Shown here: in pieces, positions 17,907 to 25,105 of the stretch
Layout of the letters: every line of letters begins with the position of its first letter
Numbering within the stretch: position 1 is the stretch's first letter
Virus record (IMG/VR): IMGVR_UViG_3300021478_000019
Location: 1 to 64,000 of that record
Direction: 5' to 3' (one strand)
DNA length: 64,000 bases
Source of the DNA: a virus
Notes under the pieces: generated by a model
What the model was told of the DNA's origin: nothing
Databases searched by the model: none
The model's input: the letters and a program-made list of their open reading frames with translations, nothing else
Program-made: the position numbers and the translations under genes

Positions 17907-18374
17907 TCAGGTGACGGTGTAGGTCGGGCCAGTGCAGTTGGTGGTGCCCACTACGGCGGTCAGGGTGTGAGGGCCCTTGCCAGGGGTGGTAGGAGTCACT
18001 GCCGTGACGGTCGTCGCGTTGGTCACATTCACAGAGGTGCAACTGGTGCCACCCAGAGCGACCGCGGTGGTACCGGTCAGGCCGGTGCCGGTCAGGGTGA
18101 TGGCCACGGCAGCGCCCTTGGCGCCGCTGGTCGGGGACACACTCGCCAACGTGGCTGCCCCCGTCCCAGCCAGGCGGGGATCGGGGCCCGCCGCCGCCAG
18201 GCCGGTGTTCAAGTCGTCCCAGCGCTGACCAATGGCGAGGCTGGCCTGGGTTACCTGCTGCGCCGTCATCGGTATGGTGGAGTCGACAGCGGTCGGGTCA
18301 GGAAAAGACTGCGCCGCCAGCGTGTGAGCCGGCAGCTGCAGCGGGTGGTATTTCGGTTTCCAGGGGTCTGGCAT
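17907..18374 (-). CDS. Single-IPT-domain protein with LQLPAH anchor motif; first gene of the cassette
   Basis: 155 residues. The anchor KYHPLQLPAHTLAAQSF is followed by the helix IPMTAQQVTQASLAIGQRW and one IPT domain (VSPTSGAKGAAVAITLTGTG). It appears leaderless: a TAAGAC box (18382-18387, minus) lies 7 nt before the ATG and no ribosome site is present. It would lead the five-gene leftward transcription unit. Confidence 0.63.
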   Translation of the reverse strand: MPDPWKPKYHPLQLPAHTLAAQSFPDPTAVDSTIPMTAQQVTQASLAIGQRWDDLNTGLAAAGPDPRLAGTGAATLASVSPTSGAKGAAVAITLTGTGLTGTTAVALGGTSCTSVNVTNATTVTAVTPTTPGKGPHTLTAVVGTTNCTGPTYTVT

Positions 18375-18460
18375 GCCCTAAGTCTTACCCACCGGGCTGG
18401 GCTGGGCCCGACCACCCGGTGGTCAAGGAGGGGCCAGAGGCTGGCTCTAGCCTGGTGAAT
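18375..18460. promoter_or_regulatory. Divergent leaderless promoters around a 15-bp palindrome
   Basis: Minus: TAAGAC at 18382-18387, 7 nt, ATG at 18374. Plus: TAGCCT at 18448-18453, 7 nt, GTG at 18461. Between them lies the perfect palindrome GACCACCCGGTGGTC (18410-18424), a plausible operator controlling both directions. Neither side has a TTGCA-type -35, so an activator may be needed. Confidence 0.5.
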
Positions 18461-18982
18461 GTGCTAAGCCCACGCCAGTTCGGAGATCTTGCGACCGAGG
18501 CCGGCAAGACCTTCTCCGGGGCGACTGTCGATGTTGGCACCGGCCAGCGCAAGACATCGGGGTGGGCCGTGGCCCTGAAGGGCGCTGAACACGTCGAGCC
18601 GAAGGCGACGTTCGGTCCTGAGTCCATCCAGCGGTATGTCGGGCGGCATTCTGAGGCTCTGAGCCAGCCGGCTCATCACCTGGGACTGTGGCATGAGGAG
18701 AAGAGCGACCCGATATACCACGATGTCTCAGTGCTGCACCCCAATACCTACGCTGGGGGGGTGCGGGCCATCGCAGGCGGCTACCACCACGAACAGCAGG
18801 CTATCTACAACCTCGACCGCGGTGAGACTGTCACCATGCTGCCCGTCACCCGCAGACAGGACCGGGAAACTCGGCGGTCGATACGAGGACTGAGGAAGCA
18901 ACGGCCTGAGCCGGAAGGCAAGGTCTCGGACATGCCTACGAGCCAGCTGGGCGCGGCTCTTCGGAATCGTCGCTCTGTCTAG
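18461..18982 (+). CDS. LSPRQF-tagged protein, unknown function
   Basis: 173 residues from GTG at 18461, chosen because a TAGCCT box sits 7 nt upstream as in other leaderless genes here; a GTG at 18419 is possible. It begins MLSPRQFGDLATEAG, the LSxxQF peptide seen on several proteins in 25.4-27.6 kb. The body (RKTSGWAVALKGAEHVE, then RHSEALSQPAHHLGLWHEE and YHDVSV) has conserved-looking His and Trp residues, but I cannot assign a function. Its end overlaps the minus-strand gene by 47 nt. Confidence 0.55.
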   Translation: MLSPRQFGDLATEAGKTFSGATVDVGTGQRKTSGWAVALKGAEHVEPKATFGPESIQRYVGRHSEALSQPAHHLGLWHEEKSDPIYHDVSVLHPNTYAGGVRAIAGGYHHEQQAIYNLDRGETVTMLPVTRRQDRETRRSIRGLRKQRPEPEGKVSDMPTSQLGAALRNRRSV

Positions 18983-19253
18983 CTCGCATCCGGGCTCCGA
19001 TCTCCTGAGCGTAGAGATCGAGGTCGTTGTCCGCGGTGCGTGGCTCGGCCCGCCGCTCCTCCCACAGGGCGTGAGCCTTATCGCCTAGCTCCTTGAAACG
19101 CTGTTGATCCAGCTGCCTGCTTTTTATGGCTCTACGATCGTAGAGCCACCAGTATTCTCGCTGCTCGTCTGGGGGGAGGCAGCCGATGATGTTGAGGAAC
19201 GATCCGTAGGCGGGGTAGTGGTAAACCCCGTTCTCGTCTGGCCTGTTGCTCAT
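18936..19253 (-). CDS. Hypothetical charged protein
   Basis: 105 residues from ATG at 19253, which overlaps the upstream TGA; AGAGG precedes it. An aromatic N-terminal half (GVYHYPAYGSFLNIIGCLPP, YWWLYDRR) and a charged helical C-terminal half with IGARMRARQS. No recognised motif. It is the last gene of a leftward operon running from 21.4 kb. Confidence 0.5.
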   Translation of the reverse strand: MSNRPDENGVYHYPAYGSFLNIIGCLPPDEQREYWWLYDRRAIKSRQLDQQRFKELGDKAHALWEERRAEPRTADNDLDLYAQEIGARMRARQSDDSEEPRPAGS

Positions 19254-19597
19254 TTTTTCACCTCTGGTTCCACCTGGGTGCCGGTCACGGTGACGGTGCC
19301 CATGGTTGGGTGCGGGGTATACACGTACTCGGTGCCCAGGTGGGCGATGCCCTCGATGCGGGCCTGGCTGTCCTTGGGGCGTTTGCCGAAGTGGGCGTCG
19401 AGCATCTCCCCCCGGACCCCGGAGTGGTCCGAGTAGGAGAGGAAGTCCTGCGTCACCCCGTCTGAGAACAGCACCCGGTATCTCTGGATGGGGAAGGGCA
19501 GGCCGACGCACTCCTGGGCCGGCTGGGCCCGTACCGGGGCCGGGGTGACCTTGGCACGGGCCAGGCGGCGTCCGGTGGGCGGGCCATCGGTCGTCAC
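19250..19597 (-). CDS. Hypothetical protein
   Basis: 115 residues from GTG at 19597 (4-nt GTGA overlap). A basic N-terminus leads to a beta-like segment (PIQRYRVLFSDGVTQDFLSY) and TVTVTGTQVEPEVKK at the end. No known motif. Tightly coupled at both ends to its neighbours. Confidence 0.5.
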   Translation of the reverse strand: MTTDGPPTGRRLARAKVTPAPVRAQPAQECVGLPFPIQRYRVLFSDGVTQDFLSYSDHSGVRGEMLDAHFGKRPKDSQARIEGIAHLGTEYVYTPHPTMGTVTVTGTQVEPEVKK

Positions 19598-19815
19598 CAC
19601 CCGGTCTCGTCCATCTCCTCGCCGGTGAGGGGGATGGCCTCTCGGAGGACGTTGCCCTCCGAGTCCACCACCGGGCCCATGAACGTCCAGCCCCCGGCGT
19701 TGACTTCCTCCAGGGTCACGCCGGGCAGCAGATGCATGACACCGTCGTAGATCCACCCCTGTCCCCTGATGCGACCGGCCTGCTCGGTGATGTTGTAGTC
19801 CCGTTCGTCACTCAT
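19594..19815 (-). CDS. Small acidic hypothetical protein
   Basis: 73 residues, with ATG overlapping the next gene upstream by 8 nt. It contains GWIYDGVMHLLPGVTLEEV, likely a small beta/helix fold. No recognised function; co-translated with its neighbours. Confidence 0.48.
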   Translation of the reverse strand: MSDERDYNITEQAGRIRGQGWIYDGVMHLLPGVTLEEVNAGGWTFMGPVVDSEGNVLREAIPLTGEEMDETGW

Positions 19816-20107
19816 CCCAGATCATCTTCCTGATGGTGGTGGTGATGCCTCGCCGGTCCAGCACCTGGTGCAGATGCTGGTGGCTCTCAAAGCCGGTGGC
19901 CCTGGCAGCCTGCAGGATGCTGACCCCCTCAAGGACCAGTTCGCAGGCGACCTGGTCCCGTAGCTCAGTGTCGGGGGTCTTGGACATGGGTACCACCGCG
20001 CACGCCTGGGAGCAGAACAGCGTGGGCGGCTTGCTGTACCGCCCGTAGGCCACCAGGCCCCCGCAGCAGCGGCATCGGATCTCGTTGAGGTCACTAGGCG
20101 GCGGCAC
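19808..20107 (-). CDS. Zinc-ribbon plus helix-turn-helix DNA-binding protein
   Basis: 99 residues from GTG at 20107, which has AAGAAGG 9 nt upstream; an ATG at 20116 lies too close to that site. Cys pairs RCRCCGG and LFCSQAC form a zinc ribbon. The C-terminal part (ACELVLEGVSILQAARATGF, then HQHLHQVLDRRGI) is a helix-turn-helix. It is probably a small transcriptional regulator of the phage, with an unknown target. Confidence 0.6.
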   Translation of the reverse strand: MPPPSDLNEIRCRCCGGLVAYGRYSKPPTLFCSQACAVVPMSKTPDTELRDQVACELVLEGVSILQAARATGFESHQHLHQVLDRRGITTTIRKMIWDE

Positions 20108-20321
20108 CGGCGACATCCTTCTTGGCCTTGGTGATGACGGCGATGACGTCATCGATGGCTGACTCGGGGAAGGTGATGCCGCTCATACAGTCGCCGGTCG
20201 GCACCATATAGGTACCGACTTGCAACACCGACCCGGCCTGGGTGGTGCATCTGGTCACCCGGACCTCTCGGTAGTCGGCCAGCTTCACTCGGGCCAGAAT
20301 CTTCTCTTGCTTCAATGGCAT
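20094..20321 (-). CDS. Small hypothetical protein
   Basis: 75 residues after GAAAGGAAA. A Lys/Arg-rich first half (RVKLADYREVRVTRCTTQAG) and a helical Ala-rich end. No motif. It overlaps the downstream DNA-binding gene by 14 nt. Confidence 0.5.
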   Translation of the reverse strand: MPLKQEKILARVKLADYREVRVTRCTTQAGSVLQVGTYMVPTGDCMSGITFPESAIDDVIAVITKAKKDVAGAAA

Positions 20322-20333
20322 GTGGTTTCCTTT

Positions 20334-20687
20334 CTAGTTGTCGGGGTCGTAGTGCAGGGCTTTGTTCTCGACCTGCTGAGCCACGTCGGTCATGACCTTG
20401 GCTAGCTCTTCCTTGGTGATGCGGTACTTGCGGCACAGGCTGTGCCAGAAGTCGGGCTGGCCGATGGCTCGGTCGCTCTCGTCCTCCCACTCCTCAAAGG
20501 GACGCAAGCCTCGCTGGGCCGGCGTGTCGCCTATGCGAGCCGGGTCGATGTCGTTGGCCCACTCCTGCATCTTCACGGCCAGCTGCATCCAGAGGTCGAA
20601 CTTCAGCAGGCTGGTGCGCTGGCGCTTGGTGGTGACATCGAAGTCGATGGCGAAGCTGTCGCTGATGTCGATCATGTCGTCGGCCAT
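20334..20687 (-). CDS. Hypothetical acidic helical protein
   Basis: 117 residues. Contains LLKFDLWMQLAVKMQEWAND and RKYRITKEELAKVMTDVAQQ; all helical with many charges. No catalytic motif or membrane segment is visible. One-base overlap with the upstream stop. Confidence 0.5.
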   Translation of the reverse strand: MADDMIDISDSFAIDFDVTTKRQRTSLLKFDLWMQLAVKMQEWANDIDPARIGDTPAQRGLRPFEEWEDESDRAIGQPDFWHSLCRKYRITKEELAKVMTDVAQQVENKALHYDPDN

Positions 20688-20947
20688 CAGTCAGGCACGA
20701 AGTTGAAGTAGACGCGGGGCGAGTGGGTGAACTCCAGGCTGCCCAGCACTCCGTCAGAGCGGCGCCGTACGACGACGAAGGGAGCGCCGAAGGTCAGCAC
20801 CTCAAAGTCCTGCTGCAGGGCCGTGGTGTCCCAGGTGGGGCCCTGCTCGGCAGCCAGGTTGGCCTGGGGCTGACCGGTCTCGATCATGTTGCGTCGGATG
20901 TCATCGGTGTTGGTCACTTGCTCTCCTTGGTTGGTGGTGTCGCTCAT
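20687..20947 (-). CDS. Hypothetical protein
   Basis: 86 residues from ATG at 20947 (ATGA overlap). A polar N-terminus rich in Thr, Gln and Asn, then a beta-rich end (FEVLTFGAPFVVVRRRSDGV, YFNFVPD). No recognised motif. Member of the leftward operon started by the promoter at 21412-21439. Confidence 0.5.
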   Translation of the reverse strand: MSDTTNQGEQVTNTDDIRRNMIETGQPQANLAAEQGPTWDTTALQQDFEVLTFGAPFVVVRRRSDGVLGSLEFTHSPRVYFNFVPD

Positions 20948-21405
20948 GGCCACACCGAGTTGGGGTTGTGCCGCATGAAGCGGAGGCGCAGCTTGTCGAA
21001 GGGCTCCCACTGGGGTTGGCCACCACTGCGTTGGATCTCTTCGTTGATGCGGTAGTACGTGAAGAAATGCTTGGCGTAGAAGCGGCGGTGCAGCCACAGG
21101 CTGACGAGGAATACCGGCACCACTACGAGGAGGAACTCGGCGTCGAGCAGGGAGGCCCCGCCGACGACGGCCATGGTCACCAGGATGCGGTTGAGGTGCC
21201 GCCGGTACTCGGCTCGGGCCCACATCATCAGGGCTTCGCAGCCGAAGGAGTCGAGGTAGCGGCCCAGGACGGGCTTGCCGTTGATGGTGCGGAGGCTGGG
21301 AGCCGGCGGGCAGTCACGCCCATTGCGCCCGGCCCAGTAGTTCGACGAGGAGATCTTGAGTTGGGCCCAGACCTCCTCGGGGGTTGGTTGCTTGGCTGTT
21401 GTCAT
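20944..21405 (-). CDS. Small membrane protein with two transmembrane helices
   Basis: 153 residues from ATG at 21405; longer readings would start inside the promoter and are rejected. Two adjacent hydrophobic helices lie at about 72-110 (ILVTMAVVGGASLLDAEFLL then VVVPVFLVSLWLHRRFY), between soluble domains. The N-terminal domain has TPEEVWAQLKISSSNYWAGR. Its position as the first gene after a leaderless promoter suggests early or lysogenic expression; the function at the host membrane is unknown. Confidence 0.6.
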   Translation of the reverse strand: MTTAKQPTPEEVWAQLKISSSNYWAGRNGRDCPPAPSLRTINGKPVLGRYLDSFGCEALMMWARAEYRRHLNRILVTMAVVGGASLLDAEFLLVVVPVFLVSLWLHRRFYAKHFFTYYRINEEIQRSGGQPQWEPFDKLRLRFMRHNPNSVWP

Positions 21406-21450
21406 GCTCCCATTGTACTCCCAGCCCTGATCATTGCAAGTCAGGGCTAG
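21406..21450 (-). promoter_or_regulatory. Leaderless promoter, CTAGnnnTGACTTGCA family
   Basis: On the minus strand: CTAGCCCTGACTTGCAA with -35 TTGCAA (21434-21439), 16 bp, -10 TACAAT (21412-21417), 6 nt, ATG at 21405. The -35 lies inside the last codons (Asp-Leu-Gln-stop) of the upstream gene. Confidence 0.82.
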
Positions 21451-21688
21451 GATTATCTTCCTCATCCTCAAAGCCATTCTGAGCATCGGGTCCGATGAGC
21501 TTGCCCTGGTCGTCCTCGACGGTGTAATGCTCGTCGAGCCCGCCAGGGAAATCGATAGTCCAGGGGCCGGCATAAGACCTGATGCGTTCAGCGGCAAGGG
21601 CTAGAGCCTCTCGGCCTGAGTCGGCGCGCACCACGATGGTCCGCAAGGCCATGGCCTGGACGTTGACCTCGTACCTGCGCTTGGTCAT
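21431..21688 (-). CDS. Small acidic protein whose tail encodes the next promoter
   Basis: 85 residues. A beta/helix first half (RRYEVNVQAMALRTIVVRAD, then GREALALAAERI) looks like a small regulatory or modified-amino-acid-type domain. The acidic tail ends SPDLQ, encoded by the TGACTTGCAA box that starts transcription of the membrane protein gene. ATGA overlap with the upstream zinc-finger gene. Confidence 0.55.
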   Translation of the reverse strand: MTKRRYEVNVQAMALRTIVVRADSGREALALAAERIRSYAGPWTIDFPGGLDEHYTVEDDQGKLIGPDAQNGFEDEEDNPSPDLQ

Positions 21689-22053
21689 AGCTCACCGGTC
21701 CCGTGGCAGTCCGGGCAGTCGTAGGAACGCCCGTCGCCCAGGTACTTGGTGCCGGTGCCATTGCAGTAGGTGCAGTAGTTGTCACCCTCAGCGGTCCACT
21801 CCTTGATGCCGCAGGGCAGGCAGTACCGGGTACCGGACTCGCCGTAGCCTGCCACTTCACCCATGTACTCGATGTACCGGTCGCCGGGCTTGATCTCTCC
21901 GACGCAGATGTCGGCGTGGCTCTTGAGCCTGCCCTTGGGATCGTGGATGTCGGGCCGGTGGCAGTCGCACTTGCAGGCCCAGGGTTTGCGGGCGGTGCGG
22001 TAGATGCACTCCTCTAGTCTGAGGACTGGCTCTGTTGGTAATGGTTGTGACAT
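21685..22053 (-). CDS. Zinc-finger protein with DnaJ-like CxxCxGxG repeats
   Basis: 122 residues from ATG at 22053, chosen because TAAACT lies 7 nt upstream; upstream in-frame codons run into the divergent promoter. Cys motifs: CKCDCH (about 31-36), YCLPCGI, CTYCNGTGT and CPDCHGTGE; the last two are DnaJ-type half fingers. It probably binds zinc and unfolded protein or nucleic acid. Several such small proteins occur in this genome (39540, 45801). Confidence 0.62.
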   Translation of the reverse strand: MSQPLPTEPVLRLEECIYRTARKPWACKCDCHRPDIHDPKGRLKSHADICVGEIKPGDRYIEYMGEVAGYGESGTRYCLPCGIKEWTAEGDNYCTYCNGTGTKYLGDGRSYDCPDCHGTGEL

Positions 22054-22116
22054 GAAAGCCAGTTTAGCATAGGGCTTGCACCCCCCGCAAGTCAGCCCTT
22101 CTGCTAGACTGCACCT
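22054..22116. promoter_or_regulatory. Overlapping divergent leaderless promoters
   Basis: Minus: TGACTTGCGG with -35 TTGCGG (22085-22090), 18 bp, TAAACT (22061-22066), 7 nt, ATG at 22053. Plus: -10 TAGACT (22105-22110), 6 nt, ATG at 22117; its -35 is unclear (a TTGCAC at 22077-22082 is 22 bp away). The two promoters interleave and may compete. Confidence 0.6.
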
Positions 22117-22296
22117 ATGACTGTCATTGAAGTGGGGGACACCGTGATCGCACAGCACAGGAAGGGTGGCCGCAAGTTCCAGACCAAGGTCAGAGCCATC
22201 AAGGTCGAGAGGGGAGGGATCTACTACGAAGTGACCGATCCCAAAAATGGTGGCACCTACCTGGTGAGTGTGGAGCGCGTCACCAAGGTGAAATGA
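22117..22296 (+). CDS. Small beta-rich basic protein, leaderless
   Basis: 59 residues: starts MTVIEVGDTVIAQHRKGG and ends VERVTKVK. The alternating hydrophobic pattern and basic patch suggest a small SH3-like or KOW-like barrel. The ATG is 6 nt after a TAGACT box. No function is known. Confidence 0.6.
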   Translation: MTVIEVGDTVIAQHRKGGRKFQTKVRAIKVERGGIYYEVTDPKNGGTYLVSVERVTKVK

Positions 22297-22311
22297 GATA
22301 CGGTCACCCCC

Positions 22312-22515
22312 ATGTCGACAACTGAGCCAGAACCTGTAGAGCCCGAGGTAGTACCCGAAGACGAGGAAGTGGGGGAGGCCGAGGTAGTGCCCATCGACTA
22401 CCCCGGTGAGGGTGGTGACCGGGGACAGGACTGGCAGCCCGACCCCGATCCCGATATGACCGAAGCCGCACCGGTGGTTGAAGAGGAGGAAGTTGGGTAT
22501 GAAGGAGAGAGATGA
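22312..22515 (+). CDS. Very acidic small protein
   Basis: 67 residues, roughly one third Asp/Glu, almost no hydrophobic core (PEVVPEDEEVGEAEVVPIDY). Such acidic proteins can mimic DNA, but that is only a guess. A TACGGT box (22299-22304) 7 nt before the ATG suggests a separate leaderless start. Overlaps the next gene by 4 nt. Confidence 0.55.
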   Translation: MSTTEPEPVEPEVVPEDEEVGEAEVVPIDYPGEGGDRGQDWQPDPDPDMTEAAPVVEEEEVGYEGER

Positions 22516-22715
22516 CCGCTCCCGTTGGGCCCCGCTATAGCCAGCCTGGCTACTGGAACCCGCTGCGGCTGCTGGCCGTGGTGGCCACCATCGCCACCTT
22601 GGTCATCGGTTTCGTCATCGCCTTCGGCAGCCTCTCGGCCACCAGCTTCAAGGACTGGGTGGCTGCCGGGATCATCTCCGCGGGAGTTGCCCTGGCCTGC
22701 TTGATCATCGTCTAG
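22512..22715 (+). CDS. Small two-helix membrane protein
   Basis: 67 residues, with GAAGGAGAG upstream. Two hydrophobic helices: LLAVVATIATLVIGFVIAFG and the C-terminal VAAGIISAGVALACLIIV. The size and topology fit a holin-like or accessory membrane protein, but no lysis genes are adjacent, so a holin role is not claimed. Confidence 0.6.
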   Translation: MTAPVGPRYSQPGYWNPLRLLAVVATIATLVIGFVIAFGSLSATSFKDWVAAGIISAGVALACLIIV

Positions 22716-22966
22716 TCGGGCAACACATTCTCGATCATGCCCAGGCAGGCTTCCAGGTTCATGCGGACCTCAAACAGCTGATCCAGCTGGGTCTCCCGGT
22801 TCCCGCTGCCGCTGCGGTACCGGGAGATGGCCTGACCCATGGTCAACAGGGACAGGTCAACCTGGCCGACGATCTCGGCCTCGGCCATGTTGGCTGACCG
22901 TTCCCTGGCCTTCTTCCAGAACCCGGTGTCGCGTCGATACTGCCGCCAGTCCTTGAGCTTCTTCAC
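22712..22966 (-). CDS. Small basic helical protein
   Basis: 84 residues. An N-terminal basic part (KKLKDWRQYRRDTGFWKKAR) and a helical end (LFEVRMNLEACLGMIENV). It overlaps both the convergent membrane gene and the upstream gene by 4 nt. No motif. Confidence 0.5.
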   Translation of the reverse strand: MKKLKDWRQYRRDTGFWKKARERSANMAEAEIVGQVDLSLLTMGQAISRYRSGSGNRETQLDQLFEVRMNLEACLGMIENVLPD

Positions 22967-23769
22967 GCCGGCTGGCGGCGGCGGATCTTCCGTATCCGGG
23001 GCTCGGCAGGAGCTATGTCCACCACGGGTGCCGGCTCTGCCGGCCTCTTCCGGGCCTTGGCTTGACGCTGTTGCTTGCGCTTCAGTTCATCCGCGGCCTT
23101 GGCCTCAGCTGAGCCCGGCACCAGCCCATCCTGGCGGGGTCGGCCCCGAGGTCGGTCGGACTTCCGGGCTGCCGCCGCTTCCTCCCGCTGAGCCTTCTTG
23201 ATGGCGGCAATTTGCACCGCGAAGGCCGACTTGGCATAGGCGTGCCGGGGCCCGAACTTCTCCTTCAGCCCTGGTCGAGCAAAGTTGATGACCCCGCTGT
23301 TGCCACTGCCGCGGGGCCCCGCCGGCACCACGTAGACCGGGCTCCGACCCGACTTGACCTCGATGACCAGGTCGTCGTAGGCCACGCCCATGGTGTCGGA
23401 GACGTGGAGAGGCACCTTGGCCACGATGGGCCCGTAGTTGAAGAACGAGGTGGCCCACGCCTGGACGTCCTCGACGGTCTTGATGGGATGGTTGACCAGC
23501 TGCTTGGTCCGCATGCCCAGCTTCTCTAGCTCGGGCACGGTCTGGGGGTACCGCTCTAGCAGGGAGACCGCATTCCGTCGCAGCTGCTCCACCTTCTCGG
23601 GGTCGGCTCCGTTCTCGGCAGCCTCGTAGATGGTGTAGGTGTTACGGAAAATGCGCCAGCTTTGCTGGGCCTCGTCATAGACCGGGATGGTGCCGGCGCG
23701 CCCGAACTGGGTCTGCCCCGTTAGCTTGCCCCAGGCGGTCTCGATGGCGTCAATATCAACCGGGCTCAT
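22963..23769 (-). CDS. Basic protein with AT-hook-like tail, possible DNA binding
   Basis: 268 residues from ATG at 23769 after AAGGAAG. Residues 1-180 are helical and beta mixed (WRIFRNTYTIYEAAENG, DLVIEVKSGRSPVYVVPAGP). From about 185 the protein is Lys/Arg/Ala-rich, containing RPRGRPRQ (an AT-hook-like core) and ending IRKIRRRQPA. A nucleoid- or DNA-associated role is inferred from composition only. Confidence 0.55.
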   Translation of the reverse strand: MSPVDIDAIETAWGKLTGQTQFGRAGTIPVYDEAQQSWRIFRNTYTIYEAAENGADPEKVEQLRRNAVSLLERYPQTVPELEKLGMRTKQLVNHPIKTVEDVQAWATSFFNYGPIVAKVPLHVSDTMGVAYDDLVIEVKSGRSPVYVVPAGPRGSGNSGVINFARPGLKEKFGPRHAYAKSAFAVQIAAIKKAQREEAAAARKSDRPRGRPRQDGLVPGSAEAKAADELKRKQQRQAKARKRPAEPAPVVDIAPAEPRIRKIRRRQPA

Positions 23770-24113
23770 TATTCTTCCTTCTGGTACCCCAATGTTTCTG
23801 AACGCTCCACTATATGTCTCCAGTCCTGCTCCAGGGGTGTGTTGCGTGGGGATTTTCCCCTCACCCACAGGCCCAGCGCGGTGGCCTGCTGGCCTCGCCG
23901 CAGGGTCAGCCCCAGCCCGTGCCGCCAGGGCGGGGTGATCTCTCGGGTCACGGCCACGGTCAGCCGGTGGGATCCTTCTGCCGGCGTGCCTCGCCAACGG
24001 TAAAACGGCCCCCAGCAGGAGGTGTTGTCAGGAACTGAGGCCGGATTCGGGAGGCTGGGTAGTACCCAGTCGTTCTCCTCGGGGTCTTCGTAGCCGTCGA
24101 GTGGGTCGCTCAA
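23769..24113 (-). CDS. Hypothetical protein
   Basis: 114 residues from a TTG at 24113, without a clear ribosome site. Contains PFYRWRGTPAEGSHRLTVAV and LTLRRGQQATALGLWVRG. It shares 86 nt with the gene upstream in another frame, so one of the two may be shorter than drawn. Unknown function. Confidence 0.42.
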   Translation of the reverse strand: MSDPLDGYEDPEENDWVLPSLPNPASVPDNTSCWGPFYRWRGTPAEGSHRLTVAVTREITPPWRHGLGLTLRRGQQATALGLWVRGKSPRNTPLEQDWRHIVERSETLGYQKEE

Positions 24114-24225
24114 TCGGGGGCTCTGCCAGTATCTTGTCGATGTCGGCCAGGAGGTCTTCGGTCTTCTTGGCTAACTCGTCGAGTCGAGCCCGGTCGCACG
24201 GCTTTTTATCGCCCCGGCCAGGCAC
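24028..24225 (-). CDS. Small coiled-coil-like protein overlapping its neighbour
   Basis: 65 residues from GTG at 24225, 5 nt after the upstream stop (GAGGGTGAC as ribosome site). The core DELAKKTEDLLADIDKILAE is a convincing amphipathic helix; the Arg-rich tail lies in the overlap with the downstream gene and may be partly fortuitous. It fills an otherwise empty 115-nt gap. Confidence 0.48.
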   Translation of the reverse strand: MPGRGDKKPCDRARLDELAKKTEDLLADIDKILAEPPIERPTRRLRRPRGERLGTTQPPESGLSS

Positions 24226-24229
24226 TTTG

Positions 24230-24784
24230 TCACCCTCGACCCTCGGCCACCACGTTGCCCCAGCCGCCAGGACCGCCCTCTTCGGTGACATTGCCGTCGA
24301 AGGTGCCTGGAGGCCATTGGCTGTAGATGACCCGGCCCGGAGACGGTGCTGACTTGAATCGGCGCCAGGCGCCCTCGTTGATCTCGTTGAAGTGCCAGGA
24401 GGTGCCGTCCCGAAAGATCACCTCCATGACCTCCTGGCGGGCCGACCACCGGGCCTGACGGGTGGATCCGCCGGTGACGGTCTGTCCAGTGCGTATATCC
24501 CGGCCCACCTTGGTTGGCTTGATGGTCCGGGTGGGCCAGTAGTAGTCCCAGTCGGGGATGCCGGTGACGGGATCGGTGTCCGGGCTCGGGCCCGAGGGCA
24601 TCTGCAGCCCGGTGCGTTGCCGGCGGTCCCAGGGCGTGAGGACCGGCGCTGTCGCCCCTTCGGGCAGGGCTCTCCGGGCCCGCTTCTGCTCTTCCCGCTC
24701 CTGCCGGTAGCTGCGGAACTCCTTGGCCCTGGCTCGGGCCAGGCGCGCCTGGTACTCAGCTGAGTAGTCCCTCTCGGTTGCCAT
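24230..24784 (-). CDS. KTSC-domain protein
   Basis: 184 residues. A helical, basic N-terminus (YQARLARARAKEFRSYRQER) is followed by a region ending in a KTSC-like domain at about 118-160: MEVIFRDGTSWHFNEINEGA then WRRFKSAPSPGRVIYS. KTSC domains are small folds found in phage and lysyl-tRNA synthetase-related proteins. The role here is unknown. Confidence 0.6.
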   Translation of the reverse strand: MATERDYSAEYQARLARARAKEFRSYRQEREEQKRARRALPEGATAPVLTPWDRRQRTGLQMPSGPSPDTDPVTGIPDWDYYWPTRTIKPTKVGRDIRTGQTVTGGSTRQARWSARQEVMEVIFRDGTSWHFNEINEGAWRRFKSAPSPGRVIYSQWPPGTFDGNVTEEGGPGGWGNVVAEGRG

Positions 24785-24790
24785 CCAGGG

Positions 24791-25105
24791 TCAGGGTGAC
24801 GTCAACCCCGGAATGGCAGGCCGCGGGGTGAACGGGCCCGCCACGTTGGTGCCCTCTCGCTGGGACGTCCAGCCATAGCCGGTCGGGTAGGTCCCGACAT
24901 AGAAGGGGTCGATGGCGTTGATGGTGACCGGGCTGTTGGGGTAGGTCGGAATCGAGTTCGATCCGAGGACTTGGTCGGTGATGGGAAGGATGCCGGGGAA
25001 CAGCTGGTTGGTGGGGTACGCCCCGGTCAAGCCCGCCGGGACCGCGCTAGGTGGCGTCGATCCGCCTTGCTGGGCAATCCACGCTCTCCAGTCAATGACT
25101 GCCAT
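24791..25105 (-). CDS. Hypothetical Pro/Thr/Tyr-rich protein
   Basis: 104 residues, Pro, Thr and Tyr rich (VTINAIDPFYVGTYPTGYGW), low in charge, beginning VIDWRAWIAQQGG. The composition suggests an extended or structural protein. It overlaps the upstream zinc-finger gene stop by one base. Confidence 0.5.
   Translation of the reverse strand: MAVIDWRAWIAQQGGSTPPSAVPAGLTGAYPTNQLFPGILPITDQVLGSNSIPTYPNSPVTINAIDPFYVGTYPTGYGWTSQREGTNVAGPFTPRPAIPGLTSP

Noticed and set aside
20216-20245. CGACTTGCAA inside the gene at 20094
   Set aside because: The TTGCAA has no TAnnnT box at 16-18 bp and no start codon at the right place, so it is a chance match to the promoter motif.
22512-22715. Holin
   Set aside because: Two helices and size fit, but no endolysin or lysis genes are nearby and many small membrane proteins occur in this genome.
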